Below are positions 38,089-46,732 of a stretch of 64,000 nucleotides of DNA, one piece after another. This DNA is from Hyphomicrobium sp. NDB2Meth4 (GTDB lineage: Bacteria; Pseudomonadota; Alphaproteobacteria; Rhizobiales; Hyphomicrobiaceae). Positions within the stretch are counted from its first letter, which is position 1; each line of letters begins with the position of its first letter. The notes beneath the pieces are model-generated. The model saw only the letters and a list, made by a program, of their open reading frames with translations, made no database searches and was not told where the DNA came from. The stretch covers positions 310,001 to 374,000 of the forward strand of contig NZ_FPEJ01000005.1 in the NCBI RefSeq assembly GCF_900117445.1. Reading direction: 5' to 3'. Both the position numbers and the translations under genes were made by a program.

Positions 38089-38163
38089 TGGTGAGCCCGG
38101 ATGGGATCGAACCATCGACATCCTGATTAAAAGTCAGGCGCTCTACCGCTGAGCTACGGGCCC
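38089..38163 (-). tRNA. tRNA-Lys(UUU)
   Basis: The minus strand folds as a tRNA. The acceptor stem is GGGCCCG/CGGGCTC with one G-U pair, the D-arm is AGCTCAGCGGTAGAGC, and the anticodon arm CCTGA-CTTTTAA-TCAGG has anticodon TTT (38129-38131). The T-arm contains GGTTCGATCC. The CCA end is encoded (38089-38091). Confidence 0.96.
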
Positions 38164-38301
38164 CCAAGGGAGCCGTGCTTTTAGGCGGCTTGCCCCCCAA
38201 AGGTCAAGGCGACCGGACACTCAAAGCCTTGCCCCACCGGCTTCTCCCCTGTGCGTTTTGGCCCTTAGTCGGCGTCCCCATGCTGCGCTAAAGAAGCGCG
38301 C

Positions 38302-39285
38302 ATGGATCAAAGGACCGGAACAGAAGCCGCCCCTCGCGAGGCGGACGGGCACGTGCACCCCGGCGCTCAGGCGCCGCGCGAAACGCTCACCCCTGCCGCC
38401 GACCGTCTCAAGGCGATCGGGTTGATGTGCATTGCCGTCACCCTGTTCTCCGCCCTCGACACCTCGGCGAAGTATCTCGTCACGCACGCGCACCTGCCCG
38501 CGATCGAGGTCGTCTGGGCACGCTTCCTCGGCCAGTTCACGCTCATGCTGACGCTCCTGACCGCCATGCCGCTGTCGGCGCTTCTGCACACCAGAAAACT
38601 GAAGCTGGAACTGACGCGCTCCTTCCTCATGGTGTCGACCACGGCGTGTAACTTCATCGCCCTGCGCCATCTGCGCCTCGACCAGACCGTATCGGTCACC
38701 TTCCTGGCCCCGCTCATCGTCGCCCTGCTCGCCGGTCCGTTCCTCGGCGAATGGGTCGGCTGGCGCCGGCTGGTCGCAATCTTTGTCGGCTTCATTGGCG
38801 TACTCATCGTCGTGCATCCGGGCTTCGGCGCCCTGCACCCCGCCTTCGCCGTCTCCTTCACCGGCATGCTCGTCTATTCGTTCTTCATGATCCTGACGCG
38901 CTATCTCGCGGCCTACGACAAGCCGATCACCATGCTGTTCTATTCGATCCTCATCGGCACGTTCGCGCTCGCGCCCTTTGCCATCTGGCAATGGGTCTGG
39001 CCGCAAAACTGGAGCGAATGGCTGCTGCTGTCAGGTCTCGGGGTCTTCGGCGGCGTCGGGCATTACCTTTTCATCCACGCCTATCGCCTCGCGCCCGCAT
39101 CCAGCGTCGCGCCGTTCCTCTACGTGCAGCTTTTGACGATGGTGGCATTCGGCTTCGCCGTGTTCAGCGATATGCCCGACATCTACACGCTTGTAGGCTC
39201 GGCGGTGATCATCGGCTCAGGCATTTATCTTCTGCACCGCGAGAACAAGCTGCGCGCCGAAGTCGCCCCCACCGACCCACCCTGA
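38302..39285 (+). CDS. DMT-superfamily (EamA) transporter
   Basis: This 327-residue membrane protein has ten predicted helices in two EamA repeats, after a ~30-residue hydrophilic N-terminal segment. Examples are GLMCIAVTLFSALDTSAKYLV and the second repeat GMLVYSFFMILTRYLA. The family exports metabolites or amino acids; the substrate is unknown. The loop RHLRLDQTVSVTFLAPLIVALLAG is typical of the YdcZ/RhaT-like drug/metabolite group. Confidence 0.85.
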   Translation: MDQRTGTEAAPREADGHVHPGAQAPRETLTPAADRLKAIGLMCIAVTLFSALDTSAKYLVTHAHLPAIEVVWARFLGQFTLMLTLLTAMPLSALLHTRKLKLELTRSFLMVSTTACNFIALRHLRLDQTVSVTFLAPLIVALLAGPFLGEWVGWRRLVAIFVGFIGVLIVVHPGFGALHPAFAVSFTGMLVYSFFMILTRYLAAYDKPITMLFYSILIGTFALAPFAIWQWVWPQNWSEWLLLSGLGVFGGVGHYLFIHAYRLAPASSVAPFLYVQLLTMVAFGFAVFSDMPDIYTLVGSAVIIGSGIYLLHRENKLRAEVAPTDPP

Positions 39286-39752
39286 CGGACCGAGCGCAGC
39301 GACATGACTTCGTTATCCTCGGGCAGTCCTGCTGCTGTCCGGGTGAGGTCGGCAGCCGCCACCACTCCCGTCATGGCCGAGAAGTCGGCCATCCACGCCA
39401 CTATCGAGGCGCACAACCGTCGCCAGGAAATGGAGACGTTTCCTCTACCTCTCCAGCAATCTCTCAACGTCGCGATTGCTGAAGCTGGCGTGGACGGCCA
39501 CCTGCGTGGCCGTGACGGAATCATGTTCTGCGCCTAAGCCTATAGAATTCCGGCTGACTTCGTCATCCTCGGGCGCCAAATGCGCCCGTGCAGCTTGCGT
39601 CACCCCTGAAAAACGCCGCCGAAGGCGCCAAGGGCCCAAGGGGGCCCGGCGCGAGCGCCGGCCCTCAACCCGCGCGACATCAGCCGCAGACAAAGCTGCT
39701 CACCGCTTGCGTCACGAACAAAAAACGATGCTTCTTGCAGCTCGTGTCAGGC
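39286..39752. repeat. Non-coding region with a duplicated 20-base element
   Basis: This 467-base gap has no credible gene. TGACTTCGTTATCCTCGGGC near 39305 recurs with one change (TGACTTCGTCATCCTCGGGC) near 39557. GCTTGCGTCAC is also found twice, near 39594 and 39708. A GC-rich hairpin (GGGCCCGGCGCGAGCGCCGGCCC-like) lies near 39642-39665. These look like intergenic repeat elements of the genome rather than a gene. Confidence 0.4.
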
Positions 39753-40877
39753 CTACTCGATCTTACTAAGCGTCTCTTCTGCCCAGGCATCGAAGCGCCC
39801 CTCGGCAATCGCCGCGCGCATCGCCGCCATCAGCTCCTGATAGAACGCCGTATTCACCCACGACAGCAGCATCGCCCCCAAAAACTCGCCCGAACGAATG
39901 AGGTGATGCAGATACGCGCGTGAATAATCGCGCGCGGCCGGGCACGAGCTTTGCGGATCGAGCGGCGCTGAATCTTCCGCGTGCATGGCGTTGCGCAGGT
40001 TCACCTTGCCGTTCCAGGTGAAGGCGAGGCCATGACGCCCGTTGCGCGTCGGCAGCACGCAATCGAACATATCGACGCCCCGCTGCACCGACTTGATCAA
40101 GTCAGACGGCGTGCCCACGCCCATCAGATAGCGCGGCTTCGTCGTCGGCAGATGCGGCAGCACACCTTCCAGCGTGCGCAGCATCAGCTCCTGCCCCTCG
40201 CCCACCGCAAGACCACCGACCGCATAGCCGGGAAAATCCATCGCCACCAGCGCATCGGCCGAGCGCTGCCGCAGCTCCGCATCGGTCCCGCCCTGCACGA
40301 TTCCGAACAGCGCCTGTCCGGGCGCCGCACGCGTCTCGAATGCGCGCTTCGCCCGCTCCGCCCAGCGCAGCGACAGCTCCATCGCGCGCTCAACCTCCCG
40401 CCGCTCCGCCGGCAGCTCGATGCATTGGTCGAGCTGCATCTGAATATCCGAGCCAAGCAGGCACTGGATATCGACCGCGCGCTCCGGCGTCAGCATGTGC
40501 CGGCTGCCGTCGATGTGCGAGCGGAAGCGCACGCCCTCTTCGCTCATCTCGCGGATCTTCGACAGCGACATCACCTGAAAGCCGCCGCTGTCGGTGAGGA
40601 TCGGGCCATCCCAGCGCATGAACGTGTGCAGACCGCCGAGCCGCGCCACGCGCTCCGCACCCGGCCGCAGCATCAGGTGATACGTGTTGGCCAGAACGAT
40701 ATCGGCGCCGGCCGCCTTCACCTGATCGAAGTACAGCGCCTTCACCGTCCCCACAGTACCGACGGGCATGAAAGCCGGCGTGCGCACTGCCCCGTGCGGC
40801 GTCGTCAGCAGCCCGAGACGCGCCGCCCCGCTCTGCCCTTTCAGTTCGAAACCGAAACTCGCCACCCGCTCTTGCAT
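39753..40877 (-). CDS. tgt: tRNA-guanine transglycosylase
   Basis: This 374-residue enzyme exchanges guanine-34 for preQ1 in tRNAs with GUN anticodons, a step of queuosine synthesis. Active-site motifs are present: [15 protein letters not shown] with the catalytic/binding Asp, the nucleophile region [32 protein letters not shown], and the zinc site [15 protein letters not shown] near residues 315-345. It follows queA on the same strand, 78 bases apart. Confidence 0.95.
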   Translation of the reverse strand: MQERVASFGFELKGQSGAARLGLLTTPHGAVRTPAFMPVGTVGTVKALYFDQVKAAGADIVLANTYHLMLRPGAERVARLGGLHTFMRWDGPILTDSGGFQVMSLSKIREMSEEGVRFRSHIDGSRHMLTPERAVDIQCLLGSDIQMQLDQCIELPAERREVERAMELSLRWAERAKRAFETRAAPGQALFGIVQGGTDAELRQRSADALVAMDFPGYAVGGLAVGEGQELMLRTLEGVLPHLPTTKPRYLMGVGTPSDLIKSVQRGVDMFDCVLPTRNGRHGLAFTWNGKVNLRNAMHAEDSAPLDPQSSCPAARDYSRAYLHHLIRSGEFLGAMLLSWVNTAFYQELMAAMRAAIAEGRFDAWAEETLSKIE

Positions 40878-40955
40878 CTAACCTATCGCTTTGGCCTTTT
40901 TGATCCGCGCACTGCAACTGCCATGTCTCATGGCACCTGTCACGCGGGCGAGGGG

Positions 40956-42029
40956 TTAATCCGCCCGGAACAACAATGAAGAGTCACCGTATGAATAGAA
41001 CCGGTAGCCTTGCGCAATCGCATGTGCGTAGGCCGCCTGCATCCGCTCCAGCCCGGCAAACGCCGACACCAGCATGAACAGCGTCGAGCGCGGCAGGTGG
41101 AAGTTCGTCATCAGGACATCGACCGACCGGAACCGGTAGCCCGGCGTGATGAAGATGTCGGTCGAGCCGCTGAACGGTTCGAGTTCACCGCTCACCGAAG
41201 CCGACTCCAGCAGTCGCAGCGACGTCGTCCCGACAGCCACGATGCGCCCGCCCCGCGCCCGCGCAGCCTTCAGCTCCGCCACCGTCTCGGCACTCACCTC
41301 GCCCCATTCGGAATGCATCTTGTGGCCGGAAGTATCTTCCGCCTTCACCGGAAGGAACGTTCCCGCCCCAACGTGCAGCGTCACGAAGTGCTTCTCGATG
41401 CCCCGCGCCGCGAGCGCTTCGAAAAGCTCCGGCGTGAAATGCAGCCCAGCCGTCGGCGCCGCGACAGCGCCATCGTGCGCGGCATAGACGGTTTGATAGT
41501 CGGCCCTATCCGCCGCCTCGACGCCGCGCTTGCCCGCGATGTACGGCGGCAGCGGCATCTCGCCCACAGCGGCAATCGCCGCATCGAGATCGGGACCGGA
41601 AAGATCGAACGCGACGTCGACCTCTCCTGCATCGCCGCGTGCTTCGACGGTTCCATCGAGCGCGCCCTGCATGCACATCTCGCCGCTATGCCCGAAGTGC
41701 AGCCGGTCACCCGGCTGCAACCGCTTCGCCGGCCGCGCCAGTGCACGCCAGCGATTGGCACCGAGCCGCTCGATCAACGTCAGTGCCACGTTCGCCGTCA
41801 GATCGCCTCGACGACGCACGCCTTCGAGCGCCGCTGGAATGACCCGGGTATCGTTGAAGACGAGCGCATCGCCCGAGCGCAGCAGCCCCGGCAGGTCTCG
41901 CACCCCGCGGTCCCCGAACGGGCCGCCACCTTCGGGCACCACGAGCATGCGCGCACTGTCGCGCGGGCTGGCCGGATGCAGCGCGATGGCTGCCTCGGGC
42001 AACTCGAAATCGAAAAGGTCGGTACGCAT
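40956..42029 (-). CDS. queA: S-adenosylmethionine:tRNA ribosyltransferase-isomerase
   Basis: A 357-residue QueA, which makes epoxyqueuosine by adding the ribosyl group of SAM to preQ1 in tRNA. Conserved blocks include [49 protein letters not shown] and the C-terminal [17 protein letters not shown]. It pairs functionally with tgt just downstream. Confidence 0.96.
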   Translation of the reverse strand: MRTDLFDFELPEAAIALHPASPRDSARMLVVPEGGGPFGDRGVRDLPGLLRSGDALVFNDTRVIPAALEGVRRRGDLTANVALTLIERLGANRWRALARPAKRLQPGDRLHFGHSGEMCMQGALDGTVEARGDAGEVDVAFDLSGPDLDAAIAAVGEMPLPPYIAGKRGVEAADRADYQTVYAAHDGAVAAPTAGLHFTPELFEALAARGIEKHFVTLHVGAGTFLPVKAEDTSGHKMHSEWGEVSAETVAELKAARARGGRIVAVGTTSLRLLESASVSGELEPFSGSTDIFITPGYRFRSVDVLMTNFHLPRSTLFMLVSAFAGLERMQAAYAHAIAQGYRFYSYGDSSLLFRAD

Positions 42030-42479
42030 CTAGGTCAAGCGGATCAGCAGCGCCCCGGCGAGAAGCAGCACAGCGCCGCCGACGCGGCCGACGGTGATCT
42101 CGCGTACGGCAAGGCCGAAGTAACCGAAGTGATCGAGCACCAGCCCACCGACGAGTTGCCCCGTCACGATGAAAGCCATCGTGGCTGCCGTCCCGAGCTT
42201 CGGCGTCAGGATGATCGTAATTGTCACGTATGCTGCGCCTAGGCAGCCGCCGGCGATGAACATCCAGAGCGGAGGCGCGCGCCAAGCGATGGAGACGCCC
42301 TGCGCCAAGGAAGAAGCACTCGCCAGCGCCACCAGCACAACCGCGCCGGCGATGAACGACGCCGCCGCCGCGGCAAGGGGAAAGCCCAGATCGCGCGCCA
42401 GATGCGCATTGATCGGCGACTGCAGAGCGATGAACGCACCGGCCAGAACACCGGCAAGCCCCCAGACGAAACCCATCAT
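42030..42479 (-). CDS. DMT-family transporter, DUF606/YdcZ type
   Basis: A 149-residue protein with about five helices, a half-size DMT protein of the YdcZ (DUF606) type: GLAGVLAGAFIALQSPINAHLARDLG and TGQLVGGLVLDHFGYFGL are typical. Such proteins act as dimers. It starts at the first of two ATGs, after AAGGAG, and lies directly upstream of queA with no gap. The substrate is unknown. Confidence 0.82.
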   Translation of the reverse strand: MMGFVWGLAGVLAGAFIALQSPINAHLARDLGFPLAAAAASFIAGAVVLVALASASSLAQGVSIAWRAPPLWMFIAGGCLGAAYVTITIILTPKLGTAATMAFIVTGQLVGGLVLDHFGYFGLAVREITVGRVGGAVLLLAGALLIRLT

Positions 42480-42511
42480 GCGCCGACGTCTCCTTGCGAC
42501 GGGTATCTCCG

Positions 42512-42904
42512 TCAACCGCGTCCCGAGAACAGCTCCCATGCGCCGCCCAGCGCCACGATCAGCCAGCCAACGATCATCGTCGTCCCGCCCGTCGGAGCCG
42601 CCATCGGGAACAGCCGGTCGCCCGTAAACGTCCTCAGCGCGATGTCGCCGCTGAACAGCGTCGCACCGGCCAGCAGCAGGAACGCAGCAAACAGAAATAT
42701 CCCCGGATGCGACGCCCGTGCCGCAACCGCGATGATCGCCGCCGAGGCCGTTGCATGCATGATCAGGAAGTACGCCGGCGGCGTCAGTGCGGAAAGATCG
42801 CTGCCATGCGCTCCAGCAGCGGCAAGCGCCACGCCCGCCGCACCCGCAAGTCCGGCATAGACAATGAGTGCTGCGCCCATCGTGCTCAGGCTGGAAGCTT
42901 CCAT
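42512..42904 (-). CDS. DUF423 small membrane protein
   Basis: This 130-residue protein has four helices and the family pattern AGLAGAAGVALAAAGAHG near the N-terminus, the middle segment LFSGDIALRTFTGDRLFPMAAPTGGTTMIVGWL and a final helix. DUF423 proteins (YgdD-like) have no firm function. It lies 32 bases upstream of the YdcZ-type gene and is probably co-transcribed. Confidence 0.85.
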   Translation of the reverse strand: MEASSLSTMGAALIVYAGLAGAAGVALAAAGAHGSDLSALTPPAYFLIMHATASAAIIAVAARASHPGIFLFAAFLLLAGATLFSGDIALRTFTGDRLFPMAAPTGGTTMIVGWLIVALGGAWELFSGRG

Positions 42905-42931
42905 GACAAGTCCTCTTTCCGCACTCTTTGT

Positions 42932-43405
42932 TTACGCTGCGTCCGCGCCGACTTTCACCGACACCATGCGGTCCGGGTTCTGCACTGGCTCGCCGCGCTT
43001 GATCTTGTCGACGTTTTCCATGCCCTCGATCACCTTGCCCCACACGGTATACTGGCCGTCGAGGAAGGTGGCATCGTCGAACACGATGAAGAACTGGCTG
43101 TTGGCGCTATCCGGGCTCTGCGCGCGCGCCATCGAGCAAACGCCGCGCACGTGCGGCTCGCGGTTGAACTCGGCCTTCAGGTTCGGATAGCTCGAGCCAC
43201 CCGTACCGATGCCCTTCGGGCAGCCGGTCTGCGCCATGAAGCCTTCGATCACGCGATGGAACGGGATGCCATCGTAAAAGCCTTCGCGCGCCAGCGTCTT
43301 GATGCGCTCGACGTGCTTCGGTGCAAGATCGGGACGCAACTCGATCACCACGCGGCCCTGCGTCGTCTCGATGATGAGTGTGTTCTCCGGATCAGGCGTC
43401 GCCAT
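42932..43405 (-). CDS. ppiB: Cytoplasmic cyclophilin peptidyl-prolyl isomerase
   Basis: This 157-residue cyclophilin has the active-site signatures GIPFHRVIEGFMAQTGCP, NSQFFIVFDDATFLDGQYTVWGKV. It has no signal peptide. The ATG at 43405 is preferred over 43417. It is clearly paralogous to the exported cyclophilin gene next upstream, an arrangement common in alphaproteobacteria. Confidence 0.92.
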   Translation of the reverse strand: MATPDPENTLIIETTQGRVVIELRPDLAPKHVERIKTLAREGFYDGIPFHRVIEGFMAQTGCPKGIGTGGSSYPNLKAEFNREPHVRGVCSMARAQSPDSANSQFFIVFDDATFLDGQYTVWGKVIEGMENVDKIKRGEPVQNPDRMVSVKVGADAA

Positions 43406-43616
43406 GGTTGTCTCCAAGCTGGGGGGTTGAGGCTCGTAGCCGGGTTAGGGTTTAGGGGGTCGCGCCCGCGGGCGCAAATGCCGTGCCCGCGGCCTTCCGA
43501 CCGCCCTCGCACGCCTGTCGGGGCTCACGCGCACGGCGGGAATCAGGCAGCGCGCACGCTCCAGCACTCTGGCAGGTGCCCCCGCCAGACGGGCCAGGAA
43601 ATGAGCGTCCGCGCCG

Positions 43617-44165
43617 TTACTTCTTGGCGTCCGGCTGCAGGTAGACCTTTTCCATGATGTCGGGCACCGCCGGAGGCTCACCCTTGGCGATCTTGTCGAC
43701 GGCGTCCATGCCGTCGATCACCTGCCCCCACACGGTGTACTGGCCCGTCAGGCTCGAGCACCCCGTATCGTTGAAGCAGATGAAGAACTGGCTGTTCGCG
43801 CTATTGGGGTCCGCCGTGCGCGCCGCGCCCACCGTGCCGCGCCTGTAAGGTTCTGACGAAAACTCGGCCGGCAGATCGGGATAGTTGGAGCCGCCCGCGC
43901 CGCTACCCAGCGGATCGCCCGTCTGCGCCATAAAGCCGTCGATCACGCGATGGAACTTCAGGCCGTCGTAGAAGCCTTCCTTCGCCAGCGTCTTGACGCG
44001 CTCGACATGCTTGGGCGCCAGATCCGGACGCAATTTGACGAGAACCTTCCCGTGCTTGGTCTCGATCACCAGTATGTTGCCGTCGGCGCTCGCCTGTTGC
44101 TGGTCCGAGCACGCCGCGCCCGCAAGCGCAAAGAACGCCAGCATGAGGCAAGTCAACATCCGCAT
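43617..44165 (-). CDS. Exported lipoprotein-type cyclophilin
   Basis: A 182-residue peptidyl-prolyl isomerase with an N-terminal lipoprotein signal (MRMLTCLMLAFFALAGAACS, lipobox AGAAC) and the cyclophilin core (GLKFHRVIDGFMAQTGDP; NSQFFICFNDTGCSSLTGQYTVWGQV). A short Cys-containing insertion (DTGCSS) is seen in the active-site strand. It acts in the periplasm. The 200-base gap to the downstream ppiB gene holds only a GC-rich inverted repeat. Confidence 0.9.
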   Translation of the reverse strand: MRMLTCLMLAFFALAGAACSDQQQASADGNILVIETKHGKVLVKLRPDLAPKHVERVKTLAKEGFYDGLKFHRVIDGFMAQTGDPLGSGAGGSNYPDLPAEFSSEPYRRGTVGAARTADPNSANSQFFICFNDTGCSSLTGQYTVWGQVIDGMDAVDKIAKGEPPAVPDIMEKVYLQPDAKK

Positions 44166-44282
44166 GGGGCTTCCCTTCCCGTAGTTTCTGCTGAGGCACT
44201 GAGCGGCGGCATTCGAGCATCGACCGCTATCCGTGTCGATTTTACCGCTCCTCGCCGCGCGCGCAACGACGCCGTGCCCGGA

Positions 44283-44786
44283 CTAGCCCTTTTGCAGGGC
44301 TTTCGCTTTCAGCTTCGCAGCAACGGCGGGCGAAACGAACGAGGAGGCATCGCCCCCCATTTCAGCGATCTGGCGCACCAGATTCGCTGCGATATGCCCA
44401 ACCGAGGGGGTCGCCGCGAGAAACACCGTCTCGATGTCGGATGCCATCGCAGCATTCATGCTGCCCATGCGCACCTCGTAATCAAAGTCCGTGGCATCGC
44501 GCAGCCCGCGCACGATCACTCCGGCACCTGCAGCACGCGCGGCATCGACCGCCAGCCCGCCGAACGTTGTGATGTCGATCGTGACGCCCGACTCGTCCGC
44601 GATGGCTTTTGTCTCCGCCTCCAGCATCGCCACCCGCTCCGCCACGGAAAATAGCGGCCGCTTGGCGTCATGCGTGCCGACCCCGATCACCAGGCGGTCG
44701 AACAGACGGCAAGCGCGCGCGATGACATCCGTGTGCCCGAGCGTCACGGGATCGAAGGAGCCGGAATAAAACCCGATGCGTTGCAT
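44283..44786 (-). CDS. coaD: Phosphopantetheine adenylyltransferase
   Basis: A 167-residue enzyme of coenzyme A synthesis. The nucleotidyltransferase motif GSFDPVTLGHTDVI is at the N-terminus and VRGLRDATDFDYEVRMGSMNA in the middle. Full length. It heads the run coaD - cyclophilins - DUF423 - YdcZ - queA - tgt, all on the minus strand. Confidence 0.95.
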   Translation of the reverse strand: MQRIGFYSGSFDPVTLGHTDVIARACRLFDRLVIGVGTHDAKRPLFSVAERVAMLEAETKAIADESGVTIDITTFGGLAVDAARAAGAGVIVRGLRDATDFDYEVRMGSMNAAMASDIETVFLAATPSVGHIAANLVRQIAEMGGDASSFVSPAVAAKLKAKALQKG

Positions 44787-44873
44787 AGACGGTCAACACG
44801 CCTTGAGTTGTATGGGGCCACGCAATGTCGCGGCCACGCAGCCTACATCAACCCCGTAGCGTATCGCGTAAAC

Positions 44874-44909
44874 AAAAAAGAACGGGCGGGGCCTTCCGGC
44901 ACCCGCCCG
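44874..44909 (-). terminator. Terminator after ompW
   Basis: On the minus strand CGGGCGGG and CCCGCCCG pair, extended by GCC/GGC with a one-base bulge, around GGAA, followed by a T-rich run. It lies 30 bases after the ompW stop. Confidence 0.8.
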
Positions 44910-44938
44910 ATCGATTAATGGCTTTGCCTGGAACCGGC

Positions 44939-45625
44939 TTACTTCAGCGGCTCGACCGAGCGCGAACCGAAGAGGTCCGATAGGTTGAAGCGATAGCCAA
45001 GGTTGGCGGTCACATACAGCGGGTCGAGGTCGTGCTTGGCGGAAACGCCGCTCGAGTAGTTCAGCTCCGTGTCGAGCCACGCCTTCTTCACGTCGATGCC
45101 GAGCGACCAGCCCTGGCCGAGGTCGTAATCGACGCCGCCCTGCAGCACAAAGCCCCAGCTATCGTCGAAATCGACGCTGCTGCCAGCGAGGTTCGACTTC
45201 TCGTCGAAGTAGTGGATCCACTGCACGCCAGCGCCGACGTAAGGCTTGATGGGGCCCATGCCGTCGAAGTGGTACTGCGCAGTCAGGATCGGCGGAAACA
45301 CCCACGTGGAGGCCAGCTTGCCGAGGCTGCCAAGCTGGCCCGACTTGCCATCCACGTTCACCTGGGCGAAGCAGCAGAACAGCTCGACGGCCCAGTTGTT
45401 GGTGAGATAGTAGGTCAGCGCCAGCGTCGGGATGACCGTGTCGTTGACCTCAGCCGTGCCAAGCGGAACCGGCGACGTGGACGTCGTGTTGTCGTCGAAG
45501 ATAATGCCCGTCACGCCCAGCTTTGCTTGGAAATTGCCGCTGCTGTCGCCGGCCTGAGCGGGCACCGCCGCCATCACACCCATTACCAGCGCGGCTGCGC
45601 TAATCCAGATCGTCTTTGCTCGCAT
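44939..45625 (-). CDS. ompW: OmpW-family outer-membrane porin
   Basis: A 228-residue protein with a signal peptide (cleaved after PAQA, residue 25) and an 8-stranded barrel. Motifs AEVNDTVIPTLALTYYLTNNWAVELFCCF and PILTAQYHFDGMGPIKPYVGAGVQWIHYF are typical. It ends in Lys rather than the usual aromatic residue. OmpW forms a narrow hydrophobic channel. A perfect FNR-type box 250 bases upstream may link it to oxygen, as known for E. coli ompW. Confidence 0.9.
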   Translation of the reverse strand: MRAKTIWISAAALVMGVMAAVPAQAGDSSGNFQAKLGVTGIIFDDNTTSTSPVPLGTAEVNDTVIPTLALTYYLTNNWAVELFCCFAQVNVDGKSGQLGSLGKLASTWVFPPILTAQYHFDGMGPIKPYVGAGVQWIHYFDEKSNLAGSSVDFDDSWGFVLQGGVDYDLGQGWSLGIDVKKAWLDTELNYSSGVSAKHDLDPLYVTANLGYRFNLSDLFGSRSVEPLK

Positions 45626-45876
45626 CGTAGTGCCCCTTCTGTCTCAGCCCCGCTTCCGCGCCCCCACGGCGTTCGACTCGGGACCAAATCGATGTGCACA
45701 ACCTTCCCCTAAACCTGTGAATTGCCGAGGGATTAATCTGCGACTACACTGACGAATATCAGGCCTACAGACGCTCGATCAGTCCCTGTGGCGCGCCCGA
45801 CACGAAATGGTTGACGCCGCTCAAAAGTATCCTGGCAACTTCGCCGCGCGGCCTTCTGGTCGCACGTCCCCCGGCT

Positions 45877-45890
45877 TTGATCAGGATCAA
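45877..45890. promoter_or_regulatory. FNR/FixK-type binding site
   Basis: TTGATCAGGATCAA is a perfect match to the TTGAT-N4-ATCAA consensus of FNR and FixK. It lies between the divergent ompW and Crp/Fnr genes, 36 bases before the chosen Crp/Fnr start. It could autoregulate that gene or act on ompW. Confidence 0.75.
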
Positions 45891-45925
45891 GCCCGGAAAG
45901 GGCAATGCCGTGCACACTTGAAAAC

Positions 45926-46663
45926 ATGACAATCCTTGATAGCAGCGCGCACACCGTGAGCCAGCATCAGCCTTCCCAGCGTCTCGGTCCCCGGATCGGA
46001 GAATCGGAAACAGTCATGCGCGAGCATGCGACGCCCGTGCGCGCACGCCGTCGGCAGCGCCTCGCGCTCGATCAGGCGCCCGCCGAGGCCGTCTATATCG
46101 TCCGCTCCGGACTGCTCGGCACCGAAGCGTCCCCTCCCGGAAAACACAGGCAGTTGCTGGAGTTATTCTATCCGGGAGACATCATCCGCCGCGCGCTCGT
46201 GCCCGACCTTCCGGGCCTCACGCTCACAGCATTGAGCGTCACCGAAGTATGGCGCCTTCCCGCCCGCAGCTTCGATTCGCTGACTGCGGCCAACCCCGAT
46301 CAGATCAGTCAGACTCAGAAGCGTCTTGCTGAGCAGCACGCCCGTGCGACGCTCCACGCCTCGATTATCGGCGCGTTGAGCGGCGATGAGCGATTCGCTT
46401 CTCTGCTGATCGAATTGGGCCTGCGCCTCGGCATGCGCGGGCCGGCTGGGATCTCGTTTGATGTCCCGCTATCGCGCACCGACGTCGCCGACTACCTGTC
46501 GCTCAATCCCGACACTTTGAGCCGCATCACGTCGCGCTTCAAATCGCGTGGACTGCTGCAGCACGCCCGCAACGGGCACACCGTGCTTCCCGCCTGGGAG
46601 GCGCTGCTGCAGGCAAGCCCGATCGCAACGACGCTGCAGACGCTTCACGCGCCCAGCACCTGA
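45926..46663 (+). CDS. Crp/Fnr-family transcriptional regulator
   Basis: A protein of about 245 residues with a cyclic-nucleotide-type sensory fold (AVYIVRSGLLGTEASPPGKHRQLLELFYPGDIIRR) and a C-terminal winged helix (PLSRTDVADYLSLNPDTLSRITSRFKSRGLL) whose recognition helix resembles FNR/FixK proteins. It lacks the N-terminal cysteine cluster of oxygen-sensing FNR, so it is more FixK-like. The start is uncertain: an ATG at 45905 is very near the FNR box, and an internal ATG at 46016 would still leave most of the sensory domain. Confidence 0.82.
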   Translation: MTILDSSAHTVSQHQPSQRLGPRIGESETVMREHATPVRARRRQRLALDQAPAEAVYIVRSGLLGTEASPPGKHRQLLELFYPGDIIRRALVPDLPGLTLTALSVTEVWRLPARSFDSLTAANPDQISQTQKRLAEQHARATLHASIIGALSGDERFASLLIELGLRLGMRGPAGISFDVPLSRTDVADYLSLNPDTLSRITSRFKSRGLLQHARNGHTVLPAWEALLQASPIATTLQTLHAPST

Positions 46664-46683
46664 AACCAAACCGGTCGAAAAGC

Positions 46684-46714
46684 AAGGTCGACACCCTTCC
46701 GGGTGCGCGACCTT
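46684..46714. terminator. Bidirectional terminator between regulator and gyrA
   Basis: A hairpin with arms AAGGTCG-ACACCC and GGGTGC-GCGACCTT around TTCC sits between the stops of the convergent Crp/Fnr gene and gyrA. A short T run follows on the minus side. Confidence 0.55.
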
Positions 46715-46732
46715 CCGCGCTTCACCAACCGG

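Noticed and set aside
39981-40979. Plus-strand open frame of 332 codons
   Set aside because: Antisense to tgt, which is clearly the real gene.
41010-42242. Plus-strand open frame of 410 codons
   Set aside because: Antisense to queA and the YdcZ-type gene; composition rich in Arg, Gln and His; no domain.
42480-43043. N-terminal extension of the YdcZ-type transporter frame
   Set aside because: The upstream part is a shadow of DUF423 and ppiB; the real start with AAGGAG is at 42479.
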